DNA of 64,000 nt. Origin: Neobacillus sp. CF12 (GTDB lineage Bacteria; Bacillota; Bacilli; Bacillales; Cytobacillaceae). Under the pieces are notes generated by a model. The model was not told the DNA's origin. It saw only the letters and a program-made list of their open reading frames with translations, and made no database searches. The position numbers and the translations under genes are program-made. How positions within the stretch are numbered: position 1 is the first letter of the stretch; every line of letters begins with the position of its first letter. The DNA lies in assembly GCF_030348765.1 (NCBI RefSeq), contig NZ_JAUCEU010000007.1, forward strand, positions 4,685,501 through 4,749,500, given 5' to 3'. Below are positions 18,301 to 27,696 of the stretch, piece by piece.

Positions 18301-18430
18301 TGGTTTTCATGGCAGCTTGGTTGGACACCTATGCTTTTTATGATAACTAAAACAAAGTATGATGGTTTTTTTTTGTTTTTTTGCAAATACTATTAAAAAT
18401 TTATCCCTTTAATGCGTTATCTCAATGCCA

Positions 18431-18459
18431 TTTACAGCAAATTATTGCCATGCTATACT
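18431..18459 (+). promoter_or_regulatory. Probable promoter of yvjA
   Basis: TTTACA and TATACT are separated by 17 bp with a TGC just before the -10 (extended -10 like), 57 nt upstream of the yvjA start. Confidence 0.6.
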
Positions 18460-18516
18460 CACTTCGGTTAGGATAGAAAATTATCGTAAAATGGCAATAT
18501 AGAGGAGAATCGCACG

Positions 18517-19380
18517 ATGAATAAAAGAAGAAACAATCTACAAGCACCTAAATTTGAAAGTGCATTGGAATACATAAATGTTTTGATTGGATCAGCCATT
18601 ATTGCGCTGGCCTTTAATGTTTTTCTGCTGCCGAATCAGATTGCTTCAGGAGGCGTTAGCGGTATCAGCACGATATTATTAAGCGTGCTCGGATGGGAGC
18701 CTGCTTATGTACAATGGTCATTTAATATTCCCTTGTTTATCGCAGGAGTTGTTTTACTAGGAAAACAATTTGGAGTAAAGACCCTAGTCGGAACTTTATT
18801 TTTACCGTTTGTCGTTTTTTTGACTAAAAATATTGAACCGTGGACAAATGATGCCTTACTAGGAGCTTTGTTCGGTGGAATAGCAGTAGGACTCGGACTC
18901 GGAATTGTATTTAGGGGAAATGCATCAACAGGCGGGACAGATTTGGCAGCACAAATTATTACAAAGTTTACAGGTCTAACCCTTGGTACGAGTGTTGTTC
19001 TGATTGATGGACTCATCGTCATTTCAGCTGCTCTTGTTTTTGATATTGAACGTGGATTATACGCATTGATTGCCTTATACGTAACAAGTAAAACAATAGA
19101 TTTAGTCCAGGTTGGGTTTGGCAGATCGAAAACAGCGATGATTATTACGAGTAAGCAAGAGGAAGTGCGGGAAGGCATACTGAATAAAATTGATCGAGGT
19201 GTAACCAAATTATCGGCATACGGAGGTTTTACCGATAATGAGCGACCTGTACTTATGTGTGTAGTCGATCAGCGAGAGTTCACAAAATTGAAACAATTGG
19301 TTAAAAGCCTTGACCCGACTGCATTTGTCGTCGTTATGGACGCTTCTGAAGTGTTAGGAGAAGGTTTCAAAAGGGCGTAA
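18517..19380 (+). CDS. yvjA: YitT family membrane protein YvjA
   Basis: 287 residues: five to six transmembrane segments in the first ~200 residues, including the family-typical FLLPNQIASGGVSGIST and GNASTGGTDLAAQI motifs, followed by a soluble C-terminal DUF2179 domain (from about residue 210, TAMIITSKQEEVREGI to the end). The substrate of the YitT family is not established. Position between prfB and cccB matches B. subtilis yvjA. AGAGGAG precedes the ATG. Confidence 0.85.
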   Translation: MNKRRNNLQAPKFESALEYINVLIGSAIIALAFNVFLLPNQIASGGVSGISTILLSVLGWEPAYVQWSFNIPLFIAGVVLLGKQFGVKTLVGTLFLPFVVFLTKNIEPWTNDALLGALFGGIAVGLGLGIVFRGNASTGGTDLAAQIITKFTGLTLGTSVVLIDGLIVISAALVFDIERGLYALIALYVTSKTIDLVQVGFGRSKTAMIITSKQEEVREGILNKIDRGVTKLSAYGGFTDNERPVLMCVVDQREFTKLKQLVKSLDPTAFVVVMDASEVLGEGFKRA

Positions 19381-19430
19381 TACTGCTATACTGTTTTCGT
19401 ATGGTAATTTTTTCTTAAGGGGGAGTAGCA

Positions 19431-19754
19431 ATGAAGAAGAAGCTACTAAAAATGTTTTTGGGAACTGCTCTTGTTATGGGTCTTGCAGCCTGTGGCGGCG
19501 GGGATGACGAGGGTGGAGGCGACACAGCAGCTGCCGGGGATGCTGAAAAAGTCTACTCACAAAAATGCTCAAGCTGTCACGGTGGTGACTTAAAGGGCGG
19601 TATGGGGCCTGATCTAACTGCTGTTGGAGCAAGCAAATCAAAAGATGAAATTGCGGCTATCATCAAAGATGGTACGGATGGCGGAATGCCAGCAGGTTTA
19701 ATTGAAGGCGATGACCTTGACATGGTTGCAGACTGGCTTTCAACTAAAAAGTAA
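19431..19754 (+). CDS. cccB: Cytochrome c-551, lipoprotein
   Basis: A 107-residue monoheme cytochrome. A lipobox (LAAC, Cys21) implies a lipid-anchored protein on the outer membrane face, followed by a Gly/Asp-rich linker. The heme site is CSSCH (about residue 47-51) and the distal Met is in GGMPAGL. In Bacillus, CccB carries electrons between the bc complex and caa3 oxidase. Its strength and start are supported by AAGGGGGAG. It could also act as a partner of the nearby multiheme cytochromes; that is inference. Confidence 0.92.
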   Translation: MKKKLLKMFLGTALVMGLAACGGGDDEGGGDTAAAGDAEKVYSQKCSSCHGGDLKGGMGPDLTAVGASKSKDEIAAIIKDGTDGGMPAGLIEGDDLDMVADWLSTKK

Positions 19755-19761
19755 TGATTGT

Positions 19762-19799
19762 AAACGTTCTGTGATATTTGCAGAACGTTTTTTATTTTT
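19762..19799 (+). terminator. cccB terminator
   Basis: A 10-bp perfect stem (AAACGTTCTG / CAGAACGTTT) with a 9-nt loop and a T-rich tail. The following 290 nt to ftsE are AT-rich; TATAAT near 19968 may belong to an ftsE promoter. Confidence 0.85.
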
Positions 19800-20086
19800 G
19801 CTGAACATATAATAGAAGTTTCTAGTTTATATCAGATTTGAGTGAACCGCTTCTCACAGGCTTCCAGCAACATTTGTCGAAAAATATAGGATATATATAA
19901 CAATTTATGTAGGTTTTGAAAAGAAACTGTAATATTTTTACCGCTTTTTTTACCGATATAGAGTGTTATAATGAATCTATGCGAAATCCTGCAGTATTTT
20001 GTCTAGGATTATGTTTTTATGCAAGAAAATAACCAGTTATTGTCGAATCTTATTGTTTCGAAACTAACTTATAAAGGTGATCTAAA

Positions 20087-20773
20087 ATGATAGAAATGCA
20101 AGATGTATTTAAAAAGTATCCAAATGGGGTTACTGCGATAAATGGCATAGATGTACGAATTAATCAAGGTGAATTCGTTTATGTAGTTGGTCCAAGTGGT
20201 GCGGGAAAATCCACGTTCATTAAAATGATGTATCGTGAGGAAGTACCAACTACAGGTACGATTACGATGAATGGTGTTAATGTGGCTAAAATAAAAAATA
20301 AAAAAGTACCTATATTCAGACGTAATCTTGGGGTGGTCTTTCAAGATTTCAAACTATTGCCAATGAAAACCGTTTATGAGAATGTAGCCTTTGCGCTTGA
20401 GGTAATTGAAGCGCAGCCTAAATTTATCAAGAAGCGCGTAATGGAAGTTCTTGACCTTGTAAATCTTAAGCATAAAGCTAGAATGCTTCCAACAGAGTTA
20501 TCCGGAGGAGAGCAGCAGCGTGTGTCGATTGCACGCTCGATTGTTAACTCACCCAAAATTGTAATAGCTGATGAGCCTACAGGGAACCTTGACCCGGAGA
20601 CTTCATGGGAAATTATGAATATTTTTGAAGAGATTAACAACAGAGGAACTACAATTGTTATGGCGACACATAACAGGGAAATCGTAAATACGATCAAACA
20701 TCGCGTTATTGCAATTGAGGCTGGAAAAATTGCTCGTGATGAACAAAGAGGTGAATACGGTTATGAAAATTAG
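20087..20773 (+). CDS. ftsE: Cell division ABC transporter ATPase FtsE
   Basis: 228 residues with a complete ABC ATPase set: Walker A GPSGAGKS, Q-loop VFQDF, signature LSGGEQQR, Walker B IVIADEP and H-loop ATHNRE. With FtsX it forms a non-transporting ABC complex that activates peptidoglycan hydrolases at the wall. AAAGGTGA precedes the ATG. The 3' end overlaps the ftsX start by 11 nt. Confidence 0.97.
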   Translation: MIEMQDVFKKYPNGVTAINGIDVRINQGEFVYVVGPSGAGKSTFIKMMYREEVPTTGTITMNGVNVAKIKNKKVPIFRRNLGVVFQDFKLLPMKTVYENVAFALEVIEAQPKFIKKRVMEVLDLVNLKHKARMLPTELSGGEQQRVSIARSIVNSPKIVIADEPTGNLDPETSWEIMNIFEEINNRGTTIVMATHNREIVNTIKHRVIAIEAGKIARDEQRGEYGYEN

Positions 20774-21656
20774 AACTCTTGGTCGTCATGCACGTGAAAG
20801 TTTTAAGAGTATCGGCAGAAATGGTTGGATGACGTTTGCTTCCGTTAGTGCCGTAACGGTAACACTTATTTTAGTCGGTGTCTTTTTCGTTATTATGATG
20901 AATCTCAATAAAGTGGCAGAAACCATAGAAGAGGACGTGCAAATTCGCGTTCACATCGATGTTGCTGCGAATAAAGAGGATCAGCAAGCACTTAAAAGTG
21001 AGATAGAAAAGATATCAGAAGTACAAAGTGTGACATTTTCATCCAAGGAGCAGGAGCTTGAAGCATTAATTGAAAGCATGGGTGATGATGGACAAGCTTT
21101 TAAACTTTTTGAACAAGACAATCCACTTAACGATGTATTTATCGTAAAAACGAAAAATCCACAAGATACAATGAAAGCAGCCAACAAAATTGGTAAACTA
21201 GAGTATGTTACAAAGGCTGTTTATGGTAAAGGGACCGTTGAAAAACTATTTAACTTTATTAAAGCAAGCCGAAACGTTGGAATTGTATTGATTGCCGGAT
21301 TATTCTTTACAGCGGTCTTCTTAATATCTAATACAATTAAAATTACGATTATTGCAAGACGTAGAGAAATTAAGATTATGAGACTGGTAGGAGCTACGAA
21401 TAACTTTATTAGATGGCCATTCTTCTTAGAAGGATTATGGCTTGGGATCTTAGGTGCGATTTTGCCGATTATCTTACTTTCAATCGCATACTATAACGCT
21501 TATGAGTACCTAGCACCTAAGTTAGTTGGGAACTTTATTCAAATTCTTCCTTATAATCCATTTATGTATCAGGTTTCCGGACTTCTTATTTTAATGGGCG
21601 GCCTGATTGGAGTTTGGGGCAGCGTAATGTCAGTTAGAAAGTTCTTAAAAGTTTAA
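20763..21656 (+). CDS. ftsX: Cell division protein FtsX
   Basis: 297 residues: an N-terminal membrane helix (about 22-44), an extracellular domain (~45-165), then three transmembrane helices with the RRREIKIMRLVGAT motif typical of FtsX/MacB permeases. The ATG at 20763 is preceded by AGAGGTGA; an in-frame start 54 nt earlier inside ftsE is less likely. It transmits FtsE ATP hydrolysis to extracellular hydrolases; the M23 hydrolase gene that follows is a likely target. Confidence 0.96.
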   Translation: MKIRTLGRHARESFKSIGRNGWMTFASVSAVTVTLILVGVFFVIMMNLNKVAETIEEDVQIRVHIDVAANKEDQQALKSEIEKISEVQSVTFSSKEQELEALIESMGDDGQAFKLFEQDNPLNDVFIVKTKNPQDTMKAANKIGKLEYVTKAVYGKGTVEKLFNFIKASRNVGIVLIAGLFFTAVFLISNTIKITIIARRREIKIMRLVGATNNFIRWPFFLEGLWLGILGAILPIILLSIAYYNAYEYLAPKLVGNFIQILPYNPFMYQVSGLLILMGGLIGVWGSVMSVRKFLKV

Positions 21657-21762
21657 CTTTTATCAGGAAGGGCAGAGGAAGTTTTGTCCTTCCTGATTAT
21701 GAATAGTAAATAGATAACGATTAACCCGTACATAAATACACAGTGGGAAGGAGAGATAAAAC

Positions 21763-23064
21763 TTGAAAAAAACATTATTAACTTTTGCAGTTGCAGGAAC
21801 GGTAGTAGTGAGTAGTATTTTTGGTGGAATCGTTAACGCTGAATCTATTTCAAGTTTACAAAATCAGCAAGACAAAATTCAAAAGGAAAAGTCTGAATTA
21901 TCATCTGATATAAATAATGCAGATCAACAGATTAATAGTTTAAATGCTCAACAGGCAGAAGTAAAAGAGGCTATGACACGCCTCGACTTTGCCATTGGTG
22001 ATACACATAAAAAAATAAGCGAAAAAACGGCAGAACTAGAAGAAACTAAGGCAGAGATTACTAGACTTCAAGAAGAAATTAAAATCACAAAAGAACGGAT
22101 TGAAAAGCGAAATGACTTGCTTAGGGACCGTGCCAGAAACTATCAAGAAACAGGCGGAATGGTGAGTTATATTGATGTTTTAATGGGTTCAAAGAACTTT
22201 AGTGATTTTATTGACCGTGCTAGTGCAGTGGCAACAATCCTGCAGGCAGATCAGGATATCTTAAAGCAGCATGAGGCCGATAAAAAGAGTCTTGAGGAAA
22301 ATCAAGCCAAACTTGAAGAGGAACTTGCGAGCGTCCAAACTATAGTGGCTGATTTAAAAGTAATGAACCAGCAATTGAATGATCAAAGGGAAGAAAAAGA
22401 TAGATTATTAGCTTCTTTAGAAGAGCAAGAAGAAGAAATTCATGAGCATAAAATGGAATTGCAAGAAGAGTCGCGTGTCCTTGCGGCTCAAGAAGCTGCC
22501 CTTGCGCAAGCAATGGCACTTGAACAGAAACAAGAACAAGAGAAAGCAGCCGCCGCTGCTGCAGCCGCTGCCGCAGCAGCAAACTCTGGTTCGGGTAACG
22601 GTGGAGGAGAGAGTACACCAACACCAACACCAACGCCGACACCAAGTGCACCTGTCTCAAGTGGGGCATTCACATTGCCAGCAAATGGAACCTTTACATC
22701 AGGTTTTGAACCTAGATGGGGTTCATTCCACTATGGTGTGGATATCGCTAATAGTGCTGCGGGTGTCCCAATTTGGGCCGCTGCGGACGGTGTTGTGATT
22801 CAATCCTACTATTCTAGTAGTTATGGGAACGTTGTTTTTATTGCCCATTCTGTAAATGGACAGACGTATACAACGGTTTCTGCTCATATGGAAACGCGAT
22901 TTGTCAGTTCCGGAGCAGTTGTAAAAAAGGGTCAGCAAATTGGAATTATGGGTAATACAGGTGATTCTAGAGGAAAACATCTGCACTTTGAACTTCATAG
23001 AGGTTCATGGAATAGCAGTAAAAGTAACGCAATAAATCCAGTTGGTATTGTACCAATGCCATAA
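21763..23064 (+). CDS. Coiled-coil M23 peptidase (EnvC/LytM-like murein hydrolase)
   Basis: 433 residues with TTG start behind GGGAAGGAGAG. A signal peptide (cleavage near VNA|ES) precedes a long coiled coil (about 30-250), an Ala-rich stretch and a Gly/Pro-Thr linker (TPTPTPTPTP), then an M23 LytM domain (about 305-433) with HYGVD and HLHFE zinc-ligand motifs, so the enzyme looks catalytically intact. In other bacteria such coiled-coil proteins are switched on by FtsEX. The position right after ftsX supports that here. A short GC-rich hairpin (21662-21697) without T tail separates them. Confidence 0.88.
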   Translation: MKKTLLTFAVAGTVVVSSIFGGIVNAESISSLQNQQDKIQKEKSELSSDINNADQQINSLNAQQAEVKEAMTRLDFAIGDTHKKISEKTAELEETKAEITRLQEEIKITKERIEKRNDLLRDRARNYQETGGMVSYIDVLMGSKNFSDFIDRASAVATILQADQDILKQHEADKKSLEENQAKLEEELASVQTIVADLKVMNQQLNDQREEKDRLLASLEEQEEEIHEHKMELQEESRVLAAQEAALAQAMALEQKQEQEKAAAAAAAAAAAANSGSGNGGGESTPTPTPTPTPSAPVSSGAFTLPANGTFTSGFEPRWGSFHYGVDIANSAAGVPIWAAADGVVIQSYYSSSYGNVVFIAHSVNGQTYTTVSAHMETRFVSSGAVVKKGQQIGIMGNTGDSRGKHLHFELHRGSWNSSKSNAINPVGIVPMP

Positions 23065-23095
23065 AGAAAAAGGGAGAAGCCAAGCTTCTTCCAGA

Positions 23096-23130
23096 TTGTC
23101 GAGAAAGGGTATCTTTCTCGGCAATTTTTT
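23096..23130 (+). terminator. Terminator of the M23 peptidase gene
   Basis: A 12-bp stem (TTGTCGAGAAAG / CTTTCTCGGCAA, one G-U) with a T run. A preceding segment, GGGAGAAGCCAAGCTTCTTCC (23073-23093), recurs at 23893-23913 beside a second hairpin. Confidence 0.8.
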
Positions 23131-23187
23131 ATTTAAACAAAGACTAACCTACGATTTTTTTTAAAAATTCCTGCCTGCTCAATGGCC

Positions 23188-23320
23188 TGTTGATTTCCGC
23201 TCCAGGTGCTTCGCTTTCCGCGGGCGTGCCGGGAAGCCTCCTCGGCGCTGAAGCGCCTGCGGGGTCTCCCCCTGCCCCGTACTCCCGCAGGAGTCTTCGC
23301 ACCTTCCGCTCCAATCAACA
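23188..23320. repeat. GC-rich palindromic element, copy A
   Basis: A 133-bp element bounded by TGTTGATT and AATCAACA. Its core contains CTTCGCTTTCCGCGGGCG, CCTCCTCGGCGCT and CCGCAGGAGTCTTCGCACC. It is far GC-richer than its surroundings and shared with copies at 23686, 27756 and 58014. It looks like a non-autonomous mobile or extragenic palindromic element; no protein is encoded. Confidence 0.85.
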
Positions 23321-23328
23321 GGGGTGCA

Positions 23329-23559
23329 TTAACTTAGAATTGCCACACACTTTTTCAGCCTAGACAAGTGTGTGGCAATCTTTTTTATATTTTGGCATGC
23401 TGCGGTGAGTAACACTTGCTCACTCGCATTATGCAATCTCCGTAACCTACAATAGCGAAGCCCATGCAGTACCTTTCTTAACAGGTGATCTTGAGGCACT
23501 AAATCATCAATAAATACAAATTCCGCTTCATTTTGTATCTCTTTTTTTGGCTTATACAT
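23329..23559 (-). pseudogene. Internally deleted IS1182-type transposase
   Basis: A 76-codon frame joins a typical transposase N-terminus ([17 protein letters not shown]) directly to the C-terminus ([10 protein letters not shown]...[19 protein letters not shown]). The ~350-residue catalytic middle is absent. It cannot be active. The palindrome ATTGCCACACACTT / AAGTGTGTGGCAAT at its downstream end (23339-23379) is followed by a T run and may be a remnant of the IS end or its terminator. Confidence 0.8.
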
Positions 23560-23685
23560 TTAATCCACCGTCCTATTAATATTAATAGTATTATATTAAA
23601 TTAACGCGGTGAATCGTTAAAGTTATTGAAAATAAAGTCTCCTTTTCTGTAAGAATGGTGCCATTATCAATATAGATAGCAAGGA

Positions 23686-23815
23686 GTGGATTGGAGCGAA
23701 AGGTGCTTGACTCCTGCGGGATGTAGAGGAAAGGTCGAGACCCCACAGACGCGCAGCGTCGAGGAGGCTCGACTTCCTCCCCGCGGAAAGCAAGCACCTG
23801 TAGCGGAAAGGAACG
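23686..23815. repeat. GC-rich palindromic element, copy B (inverted)
   Basis: A diverged copy in the opposite orientation to copy A: ATTGGAGCGAAAGGTGC, GACTCCTGCGGGA, GAGGAGGCTCGAC and CCGCGGAAAGCAAGCACCTG align with the reverse complement of A. The terminal TGTTGATT/AATCAACA ends are lost. A and B flank the transposase remnant. Confidence 0.75.
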
Positions 23816-23867
23816 GTCATTTGTATACAAAAAACAACATTCTATAAGAAAAGAGCCAAAATAAAAG

Positions 23868-23919
23868 ACTGTCGAGAGTTTCTCGACAGCCTGGGAGAAG
23901 CCAAGCTTCTTCCTTTTTT
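23868..23919 (+). terminator. Paired hairpins with T run
   Basis: CTGTCGAG / CTCGACAG (23869-23888) is followed by GGAGAAG / CTTCTTCC (23894-23913) and six T. No intact plus-strand gene ends here, so it probably duplicates the terminator region found after the M23 gene at 23073-23130. The rest of 23131-24059 holds only the repeats and transposase remnant. Confidence 0.55.
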
Positions 23920-24059
23920 ATGCATAAACCGAGCTGTTCGTTGTCTACTTTTCTGGCATAACTCGTCCATGCCTTACATAATAGTTAATAAACGGGCTGG
24001 AAAATGGCACTTTTCTATAATGAAGGACATGTAAATGATGCGCATATAGGGGGGACAGG

Positions 24060-25514
24060 ATGAATAGGAAATGGATAGCCCTAATGATGGTAGGGTCGCT
24101 GCTTACTGGAGCAGGGGGCACATATGCAGGCATGCAATGGTTTGGACAAACAGAGGGAAACACAGCCCTTGAACAAACATTATCGAAAAAGGAAACAGTC
24201 GTTACGGATCAAGGTGATACAGAGGACCTTGCCAAAGTGAATCAGGCCTATGAATTAATCTTAAGCCGATATGTTGAACAGGTGAATAGTGAGACCTTGG
24301 TAGAGGGAGCAATTCAAGGCATGCTCACCGTCTTGGATGATCCCTATTCTGTTTATATGAACAAGGAAACGGCGCAGCAATTTAGTCAAGCGTTAGAATC
24401 ATCCTTTGAAGGCATTGGAGCAGAAGTGGGGATGGTTGATGGGAAAATCGTTATTATATCACCATTTAAAAACTCACCTGCCGAAAAAGCTGGACTAAAG
24501 CCGAATGATGAGATTTTGAAGGTAGACGGTAAAAGCGTTGAAGGTCTTGACCTCAATAAAGCAACGTTAAAAATACGTGGTAAAAAGGGGACAAAGGTAA
24601 AGTTAGAAATCGAACGTAAGGGATTAAAGGAACCTCTTGCCATTGAAGTCACTCGTGATGAAATTCCACTTGAAACCATTCATGCTTCTGTGAAAAAACA
24701 AGATGGAAAAAATATTGGTTACATTGAAATTACCTCGTTCTCACAAGAGACTGCGGCCGATTTCAAAGAGGAACTCATATCGTTAGAGAAGAAAGACATC
24801 GAGGGCTTGGTCATAGATGTCCGTGGAAACCCAGGTGGACTGCTTGTAAGTGTCGAGGACATTCTTAAAGAATTTGTTACAAAAGAAAAACCATTTATTC
24901 AAATCGAACAACGAGATGGTAAAAAGGAGCGTCACTTCTCGAATCTTACAGAGAAAAAGGATTATCCAGTTACGGTCCTAGTGAATAAAGGAAGTGCGTC
25001 CGCTTCTGAAATCCTTGCAGGTGCTTTACAAGAAGCGGCGGATTACCAGTTGGTGGGAGAAACGACCTTTGGTAAAGGAACCGTGCAACAGGCTATGCCG
25101 ATGGGAGACGGAAGCAATATCAAGCTGACATTATTTAAATGGCTGACACCGGATGGAAACTGGATTCATAAAAAAGGGATAAAACCAGATATTGAAATAA
25201 AACAGCCTGCTATCTTTGATACCCATCCCATCCAACTTGAAGAATCCCTGAGGGAGGACATGAACAATGAGCAAATCAAAAACGCACAGGAAATATTGGC
25301 CGGTTTAGGATTTGCTCCTGGAAGAACAGATGGTTACTTTAGTGCTGAAACCACTACAGCTGTAAAAGCTTTCCAACAGAACAACAATTTACAGCCAACT
25401 GGAAAAATCGATGCAAAAACCGCTGCTAAGCTAGAAGAAGAAGCACTAAAGGAAATGAAAAAAGAGAAAAACGATATCCAACTACAAACAGCACTGCGGC
25501 TAATTACACAATAA
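24060..25514 (+). CDS. ctpB: S41 family carboxy-terminal processing protease CtpB
   Basis: 484 residues: signal anchor (about 7-25), PDZ domain (about 105-190), S41 protease core with catalytic Ser in KGSASASEI and Lys in TFGKGTVQ, and a C-terminal peptidoglycan-binding domain (about 405-465, GYFSAETTTAVKAFQ). In B. subtilis CtpB cleaves SpoIVFA and SpoIVB-pathway substrates during sporulation. Its position before minJ matches B. subtilis yvjB. GGGGGGACAGG precedes the ATG. Confidence 0.92.
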   Translation: MNRKWIALMMVGSLLTGAGGTYAGMQWFGQTEGNTALEQTLSKKETVVTDQGDTEDLAKVNQAYELILSRYVEQVNSETLVEGAIQGMLTVLDDPYSVYMNKETAQQFSQALESSFEGIGAEVGMVDGKIVIISPFKNSPAEKAGLKPNDEILKVDGKSVEGLDLNKATLKIRGKKGTKVKLEIERKGLKEPLAIEVTRDEIPLETIHASVKKQDGKNIGYIEITSFSQETAADFKEELISLEKKDIEGLVIDVRGNPGGLLVSVEDILKEFVTKEKPFIQIEQRDGKKERHFSNLTEKKDYPVTVLVNKGSASASEILAGALQEAADYQLVGETTFGKGTVQQAMPMGDGSNIKLTLFKWLTPDGNWIHKKGIKPDIEIKQPAIFDTHPIQLEESLREDMNNEQIKNAQEILAGLGFAPGRTDGYFSAETTTAVKAFQQNNNLQPTGKIDAKTAAKLEEEALKEMKKEKNDIQLQTALRLITQ

Positions 25515-25518
25515 ACGA

Positions 25519-25545
25519 AACAGAGGCAATTGCCTCTGTTTTTTA
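25519..25545 (+). terminator. ctpB terminator
   Basis: The perfect palindrome AACAGAGGCAATTGCCTCTGTT is followed by a T run. The rest of the gap to minJ (25546-25786) shows no gene. Confidence 0.85.
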
Positions 25546-25786
25546 TTGTCGACAGATTATTTGGTAATTTAGTAAAGATGTCGAGGATTTCCATGGAAAT
25601 ATTGCCGAAGTGCAAAGAAATAACATGGATTAGTGCTCGATTTCCTAGTGGGTCAACTTTTAACCAGATTTTTCGACATTTTTTGGTTTTTCAAGAAACT
25701 AGCAATAGGTTTTATTCTTCCATTTTGGTAAAATAATCTTTAGGAGATAGAATAGTAGAATTTATGATAAAGGCAGGTGGCAGGAA

Positions 25787-26980
25787 TTGGTACAATTATG
25801 GCTTTTTGAGCTGTTGAAAGGGATAGGTAGACTTTTTCTTAATCCGGTTTTTTACTATCTCATTTTCCTTTCAGGAATACTAGGAGTTTCCCGAGTTAAA
25901 CGGGAACGGAAAAATTTCCATACCAGGACTTTTGATGCTTATTATGAACTTCGACAGCTATTCCCACTAGGATTAATTGTAGGACTGGTGCTATCTGTTG
26001 CCACTGTTTTGGCAGGGATAACCGTTCCGTTTGCAGCCATCCTTCTCATCGCTGGCTTTACGGTTTTATGGAGTTTAACTACAAATATTCGATTAATGTC
26101 GCCAGTCTACACAGTCGGCGCTGCGTTTTTCGGAATTATTTTAATTGCTGAATATAACTGGAACATTCCATTCTTTAAAGAGTCATTCCAAGCCATAGAT
26201 GAAAAGGTTTATCCATCAGTTGTCATCTTGCTGGCACTATTAATTATTTCAGAAGGCATTCTTATTTTAAAAAATGGAATTAAAGGCACATCGCCAAAGT
26301 TGGCAAAAAGCAGACGGGGCCAAAATGTTGGTGTCCATGAAGTGAAACGATTCTGGCTGCTGCCAATGTTTCTACTTATTCCTGGAGAGACATTGACAGT
26401 GGCATTCGAGTGGTGGCCAGTCTTCCATATCGGTGTGGAATCATACTCGCTTATCCTAGTCCCGTTTGCGATTGGTTTTAACCAGCAGATTCAAGGTATG
26501 CTGCCAAAACAGTCCATTCAATTACAGGGACGTCGAGTGATAACACTCGGGGTAGGCATTCTGATTTTGTCCGTTATAGGCTATTGGTATCCTCTGGTAT
26601 CTATTATCGTTGCGGCCATTGCGATTATCTGCCGTGAATTGATCTCCTTAACACAACGATTGAGGGATGATAATTTACCGTTTTACTTCTCGAAGAAAAA
26701 TAACGGTTTAATGATTATTGGGATTATCCCAGAATCACCTGCAGATAAAATGGGACTTCAAGTAGGAGAGTTACTATCAAAAGTTAATGGGGTAAAAATT
26801 CGTGATGAACATGCTTTATATGAAGCTTTACAAAAAAATCGAGCCCACTGTAAGCTTGAGGTTTTGGATGTAAACGGCGAGGTCCGTTTTGTTCAACGAG
26901 CGTTGTATGAAGGTGACCATTATGAACTAGGTATCCTTTTTGTGCAAGACCAGCGGAAGTTTGATGAAAGAATAGGCTAA
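25787..26980 (+). CDS. minJ: Division-site topology protein MinJ
   Basis: 397 residues, exactly the size of B. subtilis MinJ. Seven to eight transmembrane segments occupy the first ~290 residues and a PDZ domain the last ~100 (GIIPESPADKMGLQVGELLSKVNG). MinJ links MinD to DivIVA at poles and septa to block division near old poles. A TTG start behind AGGTGGCAGGA is assumed. Synteny with ctpB supports the call. Confidence 0.88.
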   Translation: MVQLWLFELLKGIGRLFLNPVFYYLIFLSGILGVSRVKRERKNFHTRTFDAYYELRQLFPLGLIVGLVLSVATVLAGITVPFAAILLIAGFTVLWSLTTNIRLMSPVYTVGAAFFGIILIAEYNWNIPFFKESFQAIDEKVYPSVVILLALLIISEGILILKNGIKGTSPKLAKSRRGQNVGVHEVKRFWLLPMFLLIPGETLTVAFEWWPVFHIGVESYSLILVPFAIGFNQQIQGMLPKQSIQLQGRRVITLGVGILILSVIGYWYPLVSIIVAAIAIICRELISLTQRLRDDNLPFYFSKKNNGLMIIGIIPESPADKMGLQVGELLSKVNGVKIRDEHALYEALQKNRAHCKLEVLDVNGEVRFVQRALYEGDHYELGILFVQDQRKFDERIG

Positions 26981-26984
26981 TGAT

Positions 26985-27015
26985 AGGTCAGGGGATTCAT
27001 TCCTTGGCTTTTTTT
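26985..27015 (+). terminator. minJ terminator
   Basis: An imperfect hairpin (GTCAGGGGA / TTCCTTGGC with wobble pairs) followed by seven T, just after minJ. Confidence 0.55.
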
Positions 27016-27107
27016 GTGTTTCATAATCGAATTTAACGGTATATTTGACTGTGAGAGTGCTAAACCTAAATGGGAAATTTAATGTCCAAGAAAGGTGGTT
27101 TGGCCAT

Positions 27108-27689
27108 ATGTTAAATTTTTTAGATTTCAACACTCCTATGAATATCAGTTTTGAAGGAGTTGCTGCAGTTGTTTTTTATTTCACTATCTATTCTTTGATT
27201 GGCTGGCTGTTAGAAAATAGCTACAGTTACATGACAAGACGGAAATTTTTTAAGCCTAATTTTTTTCATGGACCCTTTAAGCCTATGTATGGCTTTGCCC
27301 CTGTGCTCTTGGTTTATTTAATCAGTCCAGAAACGAATTGGGAAGTCATCTTATTGCTGTGCTTCTTCATTCCTACTTTTATCGAGTATATTAGCGGTGT
27401 CTTACTTCAAAAGTTTTTTCAACGACAATGGTGGGATTACTCTGATATGCCTCTGCAGATACACGGGCATATTTGTCTGCCATTTTCTCTATGTTGGATC
27501 CTGCTGTCGTTCGCTTGCTTAAAGTGGGTTCATCCTGCCATCGTTTCTGTCTATGGTGCAACCGAAATGTTATGGGAATGGATTTGGCCGGCTGTTATTT
27601 TATATTTCATTGCCGAACTTGCTTTGTCTATCAGGAGACATTCTTCTCAAGTGCTTGAAGAGGCCGAGTCACCAAATCCTATTCAATAA
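27108..27689 (+). CDS. CmpB-type putative ABC transporter permease
   Basis: 193 residues, about six transmembrane segments. The motifs SLIGWLLENSYSYMTRRKF, FHGPFKPMYGFAPV and IEYISGVLLQ match the ABC_trans_CmpB family (often annotated putative ABC transporter permease although no ATPase is adjacent). The ATG at 27108 is preceded by AAAGGTGG; an upstream in-frame ATG lacks a ribosome site. Function not established. Confidence 0.75.
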   Translation: MLNFLDFNTPMNISFEGVAAVVFYFTIYSLIGWLLENSYSYMTRRKFFKPNFFHGPFKPMYGFAPVLLVYLISPETNWEVILLLCFFIPTFIEYISGVLLQKFFQRQWWDYSDMPLQIHGHICLPFSLCWILLSFACLKWVHPAIVSVYGATEMLWEWIWPAVILYFIAELALSIRRHSSQVLEEAESPNPIQ

Positions 27690-27696
27690 GAAATGA

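Noticed and set aside
22488..22673. Open frames on both strands over the Ala-rich and Pro-Thr linker of the M23 peptidase
   Set aside because: Shadows produced by the low-complexity GCN and ACN repeats; no ribosome sites.
23591..23830. Minus-strand frames over repeat copy B
   Set aside because: They arise from the GC-rich palindromic element; other copies do not keep the frame.
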